The notes under the pieces are model-generated. The model was not told the origin of the DNA. It was given only the letters and a program-made list of their open reading frames with translations, and did no database searches. The translations under genes and the position numbers were made by a program. 64,000 nt of DNA from Nocardioides sp. TF02-7. GTDB lineage: Bacteria; Actinomycetota; Actinomycetes; Propionibacteriales; Nocardioidaceae. Shown in pieces: positions 27,320-35,645 of the stretch (position 1 is its first letter; each line of letters starts with the position of its first letter). Location: contig NZ_CP092535.1 in the NCBI RefSeq assembly GCF_022437945.1, forward strand, positions 1,364,001 through 1,428,000, given 5' to 3'.

Positions 27320-27377
27320 GCGTCCACCGTATCGCCAGGTGCCTGGCCCGCCGCGGACGGCGAGTACGTTGGAGCAC
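27320..27377. promoter_or_regulatory. compact divergent leaderless promoter pair
   Basis: Minus strand: TACGGT (27326-27331), 6 nt, ATG at 27319. Plus strand: TACGTT (27365-27370), 7 nt, GTG at 27378. Both -10 boxes sit immediately before start codons and neither gene has a Shine-Dalgarno. The two promoters share 58 bp. Confidence 0.6.
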
Positions 27378-28140
27378 GTGCCCGAGGTCTCCCTGGACTT
27401 CCCCCGCGCCTTCGTGGAGTTCGTCAACCCCGACGACGAGACCGAGGTGATGCGCTGCGACCTCACCTGGCTGACGTCGGGCTACACCTGCATCTTCGGC
27501 CGCGGCTGCCGCGGCATCTACGCCGACTCCCCCGACACCGGCTGCTGCACCCTGGGGGGCGCACTTCAGCGACGCCGACGACGAGCAGCGGGTGGCGGCG
27601 TACGTCGGCCAGCTGACGCCCGACCTGTGGCAGCTGCACCCCGGCCGCCGGGTGCGGAAGCGGGACTGGATCGAGACCGACGAGGACGGCGAGCGGAAGA
27701 CCAAGGCCGTCGAGGTGGCGGGGCAGCGCGGCTGCGTCTTCCACAACCGCCCCGACTTCCACGCCGGCGCCGGCTGCGCGCTCCACGGGCTGGCGCTGCA
27801 GCAGGGACGCAACCCGCTCGAGACCAAGCCCGACGTGTGCTGGCAGCTGCCGATCCGCCGCACCTACCGCACCGTCGAGCGCCAGGACGGCTCGTCCTAC
27901 ACCGAGGTCACCATCACCGAGTACGACCGCCGCGGCTGGGGCCCCGGCGGCCACGACCTCGACTGGTACTGCTCCGGCAACACCGAGGCCCACGTCGCCG
28001 TCGAGCCGCTCTACGTCACCAGCGCCCCCGAGCTCGTGGCCCTCATGGGCCAGGCGGCGTACGACGAGCTGGTGCGCCACTGCGAGGCCCACCTGCGCAG
28101 CCGGTCGGCGCTGGCGCTGCATCCGGCGGACCGGGGGTAG
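27378..28140 (+). CDS. conserved cysteine-rich protein of unknown function (Rv0495c-like, frameshift)
   Basis: About 253 residues after repair of a break near 27556 (GGGGGG run). Cysteines cluster early ([27 protein letters not shown]), then at [22 protein letters not shown] and DWYCSG. The arrangement suggests a metal or Fe-S site. The family is widespread in actinobacteria next to ppx and on the opposite strand, as here. No experimentally supported function is known to me. GTG at 27378 lies 7 nt after TACGTT, so it is probably leaderless. The stop is 4 nt before copy 3 of the 83-bp element. Confidence 0.82.
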
Positions 28141-28144
28141 GACA

Positions 28145-28227
28145 CGTGAGGTTTCCCCGGCCGACCGGGGAAACCTCAACATGTCGGGCAAAGCAATGCC
28201 GGACAAGTGGAGGTTTTGCCCGTCACG
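28145..28227 (+). repeat. 83-bp double-hairpin interspersed element, copy 3
   Basis: Base-for-base identical to the copies at 1691 and 1857 although 26 kb away. It begins 4 nt after the TAG of the cysteine-rich gene, in the same orientation relative to the upstream gene as copy 1. Its flanks differ from those of copies 1 and 2, which sets the element boundaries at CGTGAGG and GTCACG. Confidence 0.92.
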
Positions 28228-28326
28228 TCGCGTCCAGCGGCGGCGAACCGCCCCCTGACCCTCTCGACGTCAAGAGACCAGCACCCCGCCGACACGTGGC
28301 GGTGACCACAGGCCGAGAATGTCGAC

Positions 28327-28965
28327 ATGCGCCTGGACCACCTCTCCTACGCCGCTGGACCGGACGGCCTCGAAAGCACGGCAGCCCGCCTGGGCGCTGC
28401 GCTCGGGCGCGAGTTCGTCGACGGGGGTGTCCACCCGCGGTTCGGCACCCGCAACATGGTCCTGCCGCTCGCCGACCGCACCTACCTCGAGGTGGTCGAG
28501 GTCCTCGACCACCCGGCGTCCGACAAGGCGCCGTTCGGCCAGGCCGTCCGCGCGCGGTCGGCGCTCGGGGGCGGCTGGCTCGGCTGGGTGGTCTGCGTCA
28601 AGGACATCACCGTCTACGAGGAGCGGCTCGGCCGCGCAGCCGTCGTCGGCAGCCGGCACCGGCCCGACGGCACCGAGCTGCGCTGGAAGCAGATCGGCGT
28701 CAACGGCCTGATCTCCGACCCGCAGCTGCCGTTCTTCGTGCAGTGGGAGATCAGTGACAGCCTGCACCCGTCGGCCGGCGCCGACGGGTCGATCTCGCTC
28801 GCCGGGGTCGAGATCGCGGGCGACCCGCAGCGGGTCAGCGAGTGGCTCGGCGAGCCGGTCGAGGCGCCGCTGGAGGACGTCAAGGTCGAGTGGGTGGCGC
28901 CGCACGGCACCCCCGGCATCCTCGCCGCCCAGGTGCAGACGCCGGACGGCATCGTCCGGATCTGA
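28327..28965 (+). CDS. VOC/glyoxalase-like domain protein
   Basis: 212 residues. Opens [20 protein letters not shown], the first beta-alpha unit of a glyoxalase-like (Glyoxalase_3) domain, and repeats the fold in its second half ([29 protein letters not shown]). Potential metal ligands are His5 and the Glu in YLEVVEVL. No catalytic role can be assigned. The stop lies 7 nt before the proposed start of the methyltransferase, so the two may form an operon. Confidence 0.75.
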   Translation: MRLDHLSYAAGPDGLESTAARLGAALGREFVDGGVHPRFGTRNMVLPLADRTYLEVVEVLDHPASDKAPFGQAVRARSALGGGWLGWVVCVKDITVYEERLGRAAVVGSRHRPDGTELRWKQIGVNGLISDPQLPFFVQWEISDSLHPSAGADGSISLAGVEIAGDPQRVSEWLGEPVEAPLEDVKVEWVAPHGTPGILAAQVQTPDGIVRI

Positions 28966-28972
28966 GGCCGCG

Positions 28973-29681
28973 CTGAGCGGCCGGCCGGCCCGGGGCGCGA
29001 TCCCGAGCCCCAACATCTGGAAGCACACCGCCACCTACGAGATCGAGAACCGCGCCGCCGACCCCGACGCGCGGCTCTGGGCCGCGATGGAGCAGCGCAC
29101 CTCGTGGCGCGACCGCACCGTGCTCGACCTCGGCTGCGGCACCGGCTTCCACCTGCCGCGGTTTGCCGAAGCCGCCGCCCGCGTCGTCGGGGTCGAACCG
29201 CACCCGGCGCTGCAGCGCTTGGCCGGACGGCGTACCCGGCGGCTCCCGAACGTCTCCGTGCTGCTCGGCACCGCCCAGGAGGTGCCGCTGCCGGACTCCT
29301 CCGTCGACGTGGTCCACGCCCGCTGGGCCTACTTCTTCGGCCCCGGCTGTGAGCCCGGACTCGCCGAGCTGGAGCGGGTGGTACGTCGGGGCGGGACCGC
29401 GCTGGTGATCGACAACGACGGGTCCCGCTCGACGTTCGGCGCCTGGTTCCGCCGCGGCTACCCCCCACCTCGACCCCCCTGAGGTGATCGAGCGGTTCTG
29501 GGCGCAGCGTGGCTGGACGCGCACGCAGGTCGACATGGGGTGGCGCTTCGAGAGCCGCGCCGACCTCGAGGCGGTGGTGCGGATCGAGCTCCCACCCGCG
29601 GTCGCCGAGCAGGTCCTGCGCCACCACGAGGGCCTCGAGGTCGACTACGCGGTCAACCTCTGGTCCCGGACCTTCGACTGA
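28973..29681 (+). CDS. SAM-dependent methyltransferase, class I (frameshift, start uncertain)
   Basis: About 236 residues after repair of a break near 29467 (CCCCCC run). Motif I, VLDLGCGTGFHLPRF; then VVGVEPHPALQ; motif II region PLPDSSVDVVHARWAYFFG; motif III RRGGTALVIDND. The body is the Methyltransf_11 fold; target unknown. The frame from 28862 to the coding body has no ATG, GTG or TTG. CTG at 28973 is the nearest possible start, or another indel hides the true one. Ends 14 nt before array B. Confidence 0.75.
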
Positions 29682-29695
29682 CCTCGGCCCGCCGG

Positions 29696-29838
29696 CCCGT
29701 CGAATCGGGTGTCGTGGCCCGTCGAATCGGGTGTCGTGGCGGGCCCCGTCACCACGAGGCCGGACTCGACCGACCACGAGGCCGGATTCAACCCACCACG
29801 AGGCCCGATTCAACCCACCACGAGGCCCGATTCAACGT
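29696..29838. repeat. array B: palindromic array of 22-bp units
   Basis: Two 22-bp units (core TCGAATCGGGTGTCGTGG) are followed by a short centre CGGGCCCCGTCA. Then come four inverted 22-bp units (CCACGAGGCC(G/C)GA(T/C)TC(A/G)A). It fills the gap between the convergent methyltransferase and lacI-type genes. The stop codon of the LacI gene (29832-29834) lies inside the last unit, in TTGAATCGGG. The units match those of array A, 9 kb away. Confidence 0.9.
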
Positions 29839-30941
29839 GAGGCGGTGGAGCCGCGGACGGCGAGGGTGGGGCGGAGCAGGACCCCGCGGCCGTCGTGGGG
29901 CTCGCGCGCGAGCAGCGCCTCGAGCACCCGGACCAGCTCGACGGCGACCTGCTCGAGGGGCTGGCGCACCGAGGTGAGGCCGGGAGGCACGACCTGGGCG
30001 ACCTGGGAGTCGTCGAAGCCGACCACCCCGACGTCGCGGCCGGCGCGCAGCCCGCGCTCGTCGAGGGCGTGGAGCACGCCGACCGCCAGCGTGTCCGAGG
30101 CGCAGACGTACGCCGTCGGGCCGGCCGTGTCGAGCAGGCGCGCGGCCGCCTCCCGTCCGCCGGCGACGGTGTCGTCGACCCGGGCGTCGAGGCCGTCGAC
30201 GTCGAGCCCGCGGCCGGTCATCGTCCGCACCCACCCGGAGCGCCGGTCCTCACCGAGGTGGGAGCCGGCCGCCCAGCCGATCCACGCGATCCGCTCGTGG
30301 CCGAGCCCGAGCAGGTGCTCGGTGGCGAGCGCGACCCCGGCGGCGCCGTCGACGTCGACCCAGGGGTGGGTGGCGGTCGGGTCGTCCCACGGCCGGCCGA
30401 ACGCGACGAACGGCGCCCGGCGGGCGGCGAGCCACCGGGCCTGCGGGTTGCCGAGGTAGGTGTCGGTGACGACGAACGCATCGACCGCCGTCGACCGGAG
30501 CAGGTCGTCGTAGCCGGCCACCAGGTCCGCGGCAGCCGTCGCTCCCGGCCCGTCGGGCCCTCCGGAGAAGAGCAGCAGGTGGTAGCCCGCCTCCCGCGAC
30601 GCCTCGACCAGGGCGTGCACGAACCGGTCCATGGCGGCGTTGGCGGTGTACTCCTGCGCGGCCGCCGGCATCCGCAGCCCGATCAGGCGAGAGGTGCGGG
30701 TCCGCAGGTGCCGCGCGGCGCGGTTGGGCAGGTAACCCAGCTCCTCGATCGCCTGCTGCACGCGGGCGAGGGTGTCGGGACGCAGCAGGTCGGGGTTGTT
30801 GATCGCGTTGGAGACGGTCTGCCGCGACACCCCGGCGATCTCGGCCACGTCGGCGAGCGTCGGCGGCAGCGTCGGTGGCGGCGTGGGCGGTGCCGTCGGT
30901 GGTGCCGTCGGTGGCAGGGACGGCGCGTCGTGCTCTGCCAC
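29832..30941 (-). CDS. LacI-family transcriptional regulator
   Basis: 369 residues. N-terminal Pro/Thr repeat tail (PPTAPPTAPPTPPPTLPP), then the LacI HTH with hinge: TLADVAEIAGVSRQTVSNAI, then LGYLPNRAARHLRT. It is followed by a periplasmic-binding-like sensor domain (AFVVTDTY, YVCASDTLAVGVLHAL, DVGVVGFDDSQVAQ). Likely a sugar-responsive repressor, but no sugar operon is adjacent. The GTG at 30941 has GAGGAGG upstream. The Pro-rich leader is unusual for LacI proteins, so translation might instead begin nearer TLADVA. Confidence 0.88.
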   Translation of the reverse strand: MAEHDAPSLPPTAPPTAPPTPPPTLPPTLADVAEIAGVSRQTVSNAINNPDLLRPDTLARVQQAIEELGYLPNRAARHLRTRTSRLIGLRMPAAAQEYTANAAMDRFVHALVEASREAGYHLLLFSGGPDGPGATAAADLVAGYDDLLRSTAVDAFVVTDTYLGNPQARWLAARRAPFVAFGRPWDDPTATHPWVDVDGAAGVALATEHLLGLGHERIAWIGWAAGSHLGEDRRSGWVRTMTGRGLDVDGLDARVDDTVAGGREAAARLLDTAGPTAYVCASDTLAVGVLHALDERGLRAGRDVGVVGFDDSQVAQVVPPGLTSVRQPLEQVAVELVRVLEALLAREPHDGRGVLLRPTLAVRGSTASR

Positions 30942-31047
30942 CCACCACCTCCTCTGATCGACCGGCCGGACGCCGGCCCGACCTGCTCGTCGGCAACCTG
31001 TCGCAGCCGCCTGGAGTGTCGAGGATACGACTGTCGGAGGGGTCACC

Positions 31048-31053
31048 TAGCGT
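31048..31053 (+). promoter_or_regulatory. -10 TAGCGT of radA (leaderless)
   Basis: TAGCGT is followed by 7 nt and the radA ATG at 31061. No Shine-Dalgarno is present. Confidence 0.55.
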
Positions 31054-31060
31054 CTCGGTC

Positions 31061-32477
31061 ATGGCCTCCACCCGATCCGCCCGCGCCGCGGCGCCGCGTC
31101 CGTCGTTCCGGTGCTCCGAGTGCGGCTGGACGACGGCGAAGTGGGTCGGCCGCTGCGGCGAGTGCCAGGCGTGGGGCTCGGTCGCCGAGGCGCAGGCGAC
31201 CGCTCCCTCCGGGCGCACGCAGGCGGCCCCGGTGACCACGCGCGCGGTGCCGATCGGCGCCGTGCCCGCCGACGCCGCGGTCCACCACTCCTCGGGCGTG
31301 CCCGAGCTCGACCGGGTGCTCGGCGGTGGCCTGGTGCCGGGAGCGGCGGTGCTGCTCGCGGGCGAGCCGGGCGTCGGCAAGTCCACCCCTGCTGCTCGAG
31401 GTGGCGGCGCGCACGGCCGAGCGCGGCCAGCGCACGCTCTACGTCACGGGCGAGGAGTCCGCCGCCCAGGTGCGGATGCGCGCCGACCGCACCGACGCGG
31501 TCCACGACGAGCTGTTCCTCGCCGCCGAGACCGACCTCGGCGCGCTGCTCACCCACGTCGAGGACGTCCGGCCCCGGCTGCTGGTGGTCGACTCGGTGCA
31601 GACGATCGGCGCGTCCGGTGTCGACGGCGTGCCGGGCGGCGTCACCCAGGTCAAGGAGGTCGCCGCCGCGCTGGTGCGGGTGGCCAAGACCCGCGACATC
31701 ACCGTGGTGCTCGTCGGCCACGTCACCAAGGACGGCTCGATCGCCGGTCCCCGCGTGCTGGAGCACCTCGTCGACGTCGTGCTCCACTTCGAGGGCGAGC
31801 GCAACTCCCGCTTCCGGATGGTGCGGGCGGTGAAGAACCGGTTCGGCCCGGTCGACGAGGTCGGCTGCTTCGACCTCGGCTCCGAGGGCATCACCGCGGT
31901 CCACGACCCGACCGGCATCTTCGTCGAGCGGCACCACGGGCGGGTCGCCGGCACCTGCGTGGCGGTCACGATGGAGGGCCGCCGCCCGCTGCTCGCGGAG
32001 GTGCAGTCGCTGGTCGCGAAGTCGCCGCAGGACCGACCACGCCGTACGACGTCCGGTGTCGACTCGTCGCGGCTGGCCATGGTGTTGGCGGTGCTCCAGC
32101 AGCACGTCGGGATCCAGCTCCACCAGCAGGACGTGTTCGCCTCGACCGTCGGCGGCGCGAAGGTGACCGAGCCCGCCGCCGACCTGGCGCTCGCCATCTC
32201 GCTGGTGTCGTCGCACTACCTCTCGCCGACGCCCGCCGGCGTGGTGGCGATCGGCGAGATCGGGTTGTCCGGCGAGCTCCGGCGGGTCCGGGACGTGCAG
32301 CAGCGGGTGGCGGAGGCCGCCCGGCTCGGGTTCAAGATGGCGCTCGTGCCGGCCGAGTCCAGCGGCCCACGGCCGCCCCGGTCGGTCGACGGGATGCGGG
32401 TCGTGGAAGCCCCCGACGTCGCCAGCGCCGTCCGCCTGCTGCAGCTCGACCGGCCGCTGCGGGTCGTCGACGCCTGA
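31061..32477 (+). CDS. radA: DNA repair protein RadA (frameshift)
   Basis: About 471 residues after repair of a break near 31388 (ACCCC run right after Walker A). Four-Cys zinc finger CSECGWTTAKWVGRCGEC at about 18-35; Walker A GEPGVGKST; Walker B LLVVDSVQTI; the RadA-specific KNRFG motif; and a C-terminal Lon-protease-like domain (GGAKVTEPAADLALAISLVS). RadA drives branch migration in recombination. It is followed by disA, the classic RadA-DisA pair, whose products interact in other bacteria. Preceded by a leaderless-type -10. Confidence 0.95.
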
Positions 32478-32542
32478 CGGGCCGCCTGAGGGGTCGCCCG
32501 ACGAGTCACATCGAGAGTGGTGGCCGGCGGCCGGGTCCGGTC

Positions 32543-32548
32543 TAAGGT
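32543..32548 (+). promoter_or_regulatory. putative -10 TAAGGT of disA
   Basis: TCTAAGGTACG in the 124-bp radA-disA gap, 54 nt before the disA GTG. No clear -35. Confidence 0.35.
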
Positions 32549-32601
32549 ACGTGCGACGACCCTGACCGCCCGACGGGTCGGTCCGGCTGGGAGGAGACCC
32601 T

Positions 32602-33682
32602 GTGGTGACGGAGCGGCCCGGCGACCCGCAGCTGCGGGAGACGCTGGCCTCGATCGCGCCCGGCACCGCCCTGCGCGACGGCCTCGAGCGGATCCTCCGC
32701 GGCCGCACGGGCGCCCTCATCGTGCTCGGCCGCGACCGCACGGTCGACGAGATCTCGACGGGCGGCTTCGAGCTCGACGTCCCGTTCACCGCCACCGGCC
32801 TGCGCGAGCTGGCGAAGATGGACGGCGCGATCATCCTCGACGGCGACGTCACCCGGATCATCCGCGCGGCCGTCCACCTGATGCCCGACCACTCGATCCC
32901 GTCGGAGGAGACCGGCACCCGGCACCGCACGGCCGACCGGGTCGCGCGGCAGACCGGCTTCCCCGTCATCTCGGTCTCGCAGTCGATGCAGATCATCGCG
33001 GCGTACGTCGGCGAGACCCGCCACGTCCTCGAGGACTCCGGGCAGATCCTCTCCCGCGCCAACCAGGCGCTGGCGACGCTCGAGCGCTACAAGCTGCGGC
33101 TCGACGAGGTCTCGTCGACGCTGTCCGCCCTCGAGATCGAGGACCTGGTCACGGTGCGCGACGTCGCCGTCGTGGCGCAGCGGCTCGAAATGGTTACCCG
33201 GATCGCCCGCGAGATCGAGGACTACGTCCTCGAGCTCGGCACCGACGGCCGGCTGCTCGCGCTGCAGCTCGAGGAGCTGGTGACCGGCGTCGACATCGAG
33301 CGCGAGCTGGTGATCCGCGACTACGTGCCGTCGCGCCGGCGCAGCCGCGACCCCAACGAGCTGCTGGCCAAGCTGGAGGGACTCTCGGCGACGGAGCTGG
33401 TCGACCCCGCCTCGGTCGCGCGGGTGCTGGGCATCGGCGCCGGCGAGCACCTCGACGGCGCGGTCGCCCCCCGCGGCTACCGGCTGCTCACCAAGGTGCC
33501 CCCGCCTCCCCGCGGGCGTCGTCGAGGGCCTGGTCGACCACTTCGGCACGCTGCAGAAGCTGTTGTCGGCCGGCATCGACGACTTGCAGGCGGTCGAGGG
33601 GGTCGGCGAGCTGCGCGCGCGCAGCGTCCGCGAGGGCCTCTCCCGCCTCGCCGAGTCGACGATCCTCGAGCGCTACGTCTGA
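32602..33682 (+). CDS. disA: DNA integrity scanning diadenylate cyclase DisA (frameshift)
   Basis: About 359 residues after repair of a break near 33506 (CCCCGCCTCCCC). N-terminal DAC domain with the two signature motifs, [10 protein letters not shown] (about 74-83) and [11 protein letters not shown] (about 106-116). These condense two ATP into c-di-AMP. A helical spine (residues 145-250) and a C-terminal helix-hairpin-helix domain ([20 protein letters not shown]) for branched DNA follow. The GTG is preceded by GGGAGGAGA. Ends 3 nt from the convergent gene. Confidence 0.95.
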
Positions 33683-33685
33683 TCG

Positions 33686-34564
33686 TCAGCGCGTCGGCTG
33701 GTCGTCGCCGCCGTCGCCCTGCGCGTCCTCGGACCGCCACTCCCGCTCGTCCCGGTCGCCGCGCCGGTCGCCGCGCTGGTCCCGGTCCCCCCGCTGGTCC
33801 CGGTCGCCGCGCCGGTCGCCGCGCTCGTCCTGGTCGCGCTTCCCGTCCCCCTCCGGCGGCACCGTCACCGTCTCCGGCGTCGGCCGCACCAGGTCGAACG
33901 TCGACTCCGACGGCTCCCCGCCCAGGGCCGCGGCGGCGATGGTGAAGTCGCCCCAGCGCACCCAGTCGCGGCGCTTGGTGCAGCCGTCGTCGGACTCGCG
34001 GGCGTCCCAGCCCATCTCGAGTACGGTCGCGACGACGCGGCGTACGACGACCGACTCGTCGGGCACCGCGTCGGGGCACTCGCGCGAGGTCCAGACCTCG
34101 CGGCTGCCGTCGGTGATCTTGACGGTGACCTTGTCGGGACCGACCCGGAAGTAGCAGGCCTCCGCCTGGATCGTCTGGAGGTTGAGGCCGATGGTGACCT
34201 GGTCGCCAGCCTCGGCGGTGGCGACCTCCGGGGTCACCCGCACGTCGGCGGGGTCGCAGTTGCCGTCGGGCTCGGCGAGCACGCCGGGGTCGTAGGTGGG
34301 CCCCTGCGTGGGTCCGAGGCCGTTGCGGGTCTTGCGCCCCTTGCGGCCCTTGGCCTTGCGGTCCTCCGAAGGCGCGACGGTGATCGTGGCCGAGGGCTGC
34401 ACCTCGCCGGCGGCCTGCCGGGCAGCGGGAGCGTCCGACCCGTCGCTGCCGCCGCCGAGCCAGCTGCCGAGCACGAGCACCAGGCTGGCGGCGAGCCTGA
34501 GCACGAACAGCCGGCGTCGCCAGTAGACGCCCGCCGGCAGCGGGCCTCGCGTCAGCTGCGGCAT
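33686..34564 (-). CDS. membrane-anchored protein of unknown function with RGD-rich tail
   Basis: 292 residues. One N-terminal membrane anchor (LFVLRLAASLVLVLGSWLGG, about 21-40), a Lys/Arg-rich linker, an extracytoplasmic domain with four Cys (NCDPADVRV, EACYFRVG, RECPDAVP, DDGCTKRR) and a highly charged tail where RGDR recurs five times in 30 residues. It lies between disA and mutY on the opposite strand, the position of the membrane protein Rv3587c in M. tuberculosis (from memory). Function unknown. A TAACGT lies 8 nt before the ATG, so it may be leaderless. Confidence 0.75.
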   Translation of the reverse strand: MPQLTRGPLPAGVYWRRRLFVLRLAASLVLVLGSWLGGGSDGSDAPAARQAAGEVQPSATITVAPSEDRKAKGRKGRKTRNGLGPTQGPTYDPGVLAEPDGNCDPADVRVTPEVATAEAGDQVTIGLNLQTIQAEACYFRVGPDKVTVKITDGSREVWTSRECPDAVPDESVVVRRVVATVLEMGWDARESDDGCTKRRDWVRWGDFTIAAAALGGEPSESTFDLVRPTPETVTVPPEGDGKRDQDERGDRRGDRDQRGDRDQRGDRRGDRDEREWRSEDAQGDGGDDQPTR

Positions 34565-34643
34565 GGATCCGGACGTTATCCGTCCATCGCCCGGGTTGGG
34601 CGGAGGCGCACCGGGGACGCACCGGGAACGGGTGTGGGCGACA

Positions 34644-35544
34644 ATGACGGCGATGTCCGCCACCGCCCTCGCCGCCCCGCAGCGGCTGGTCGCACCCGTC
34701 CTGGAGTGGTACGACGAGCACGCCCGCGACCTTCCCTGGCGACACCCGTCGGCGTCGGCGTGGTCGGTGCTGGTCTCCGAGCTGATGCTGCAGCAGACGC
34801 CGGTGTCGCGGGTGCTGCGGGTGCACGAGGCGTGGCTCGACCGCTGGCCCACGCCGGCGGCGCTGGCCGCGGAGCCGAGCGGCGAGGCGGTGCGGGCGTG
34901 GGGTCGGTTGGGCTACCCCCGCCGGGCGCTGCGGCTGCACGCCGCGGCACAGGCGATCGTCGCCGAGCACGGCGGCGAGGTGCCGGCCGACCACGACGCG
35001 CTCCGCGCGCTCCCCGGCGTCGGTGACTACACCGCCGCGGCGGTCGCGGCGTTCGCCTTCCGGCAGCGCCAGGTGGTCCTCGACACCAACGTCCGTCGGG
35101 TGCTGGCTCGCACGGTCGGCGGGGGCGGAGCTGCCACCCCGGTCGGTGACGAAGGCGGAGCGGGAGGTCGCGGCGGCCCTGCTGCCGGAGGACCCGCCGA
35201 CGGCGGCGACCTGGTCGGTCGCGGTCATGGAGCTCGGCGCCCTGGTCTGCCGCGCCGACCGGCCCCGCTGCGGCGACTGCCCGGTCGCCGACCTCTGCGC
35301 GTGGCGCGCGGCCGGCCGGCCGGCGTACGACGGCCCGCCCCGCCCCGTGCAGACCTACGCCGGCACCGACCGCCAGGTGCGCGGCCGGCTGCTCGCGGTG
35401 CTCCGGGACGCTCCCGGCTCGGTGCCGCGGGACCGCCTCGACGCCGTCTGGGACGACCCCGTGCAGCGGGAGCGCTGCCTCGACTCGCTGCTCGTGGACG
35501 GGCTCGTCGTCCGGACCGGCGACGGTCGCTACGCGCTGCCCTGA
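34644..35544 (+). CDS. mutY: A/G-specific adenine glycosylase (frameshift)
   Basis: About 299 residues after repair of a break near 35134 (GCGGGGGCGG). Removes adenine mispaired with 8-oxoguanine. Catalytic Glu region SELMLQQTPVSRV; helix-hairpin-helix LPGVGDYTAAAVAAF; catalytic Asp in VVLDTNVRR; [4Fe-4S] ligands CRADRPRCGDCPVADLC (C-x6-C-x2-C-x5-C). Short actinobacterial form; the C-terminal NUDIX-like domain is absent or vestigial. An alternative ATG at 34653 has GACAAT 7 nt upstream. Confidence 0.92.
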
Positions 35545-35580
35545 CCGGTGCCGAAGCGCGCCGCCGCGGGCGAGACGCAG

Positions 35581-35616
35581 CCGCCCGCCCCTGCCGGGAG
35601 CGGCAGGAGCGGGCGG
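35581..35616. terminator. bidirectional terminator between mutY and the deiminase gene
   Basis: 16-bp arms with one mismatch, CCGCCCGCCCCTGCCG / CGGCAGGAGCGGGCGG, around a GGAG loop. It lies between two convergent genes. Confidence 0.75.
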
Positions 35617-35645
35617 CCGTGCTCGACGAGCTCAGCGCCGCCGGG

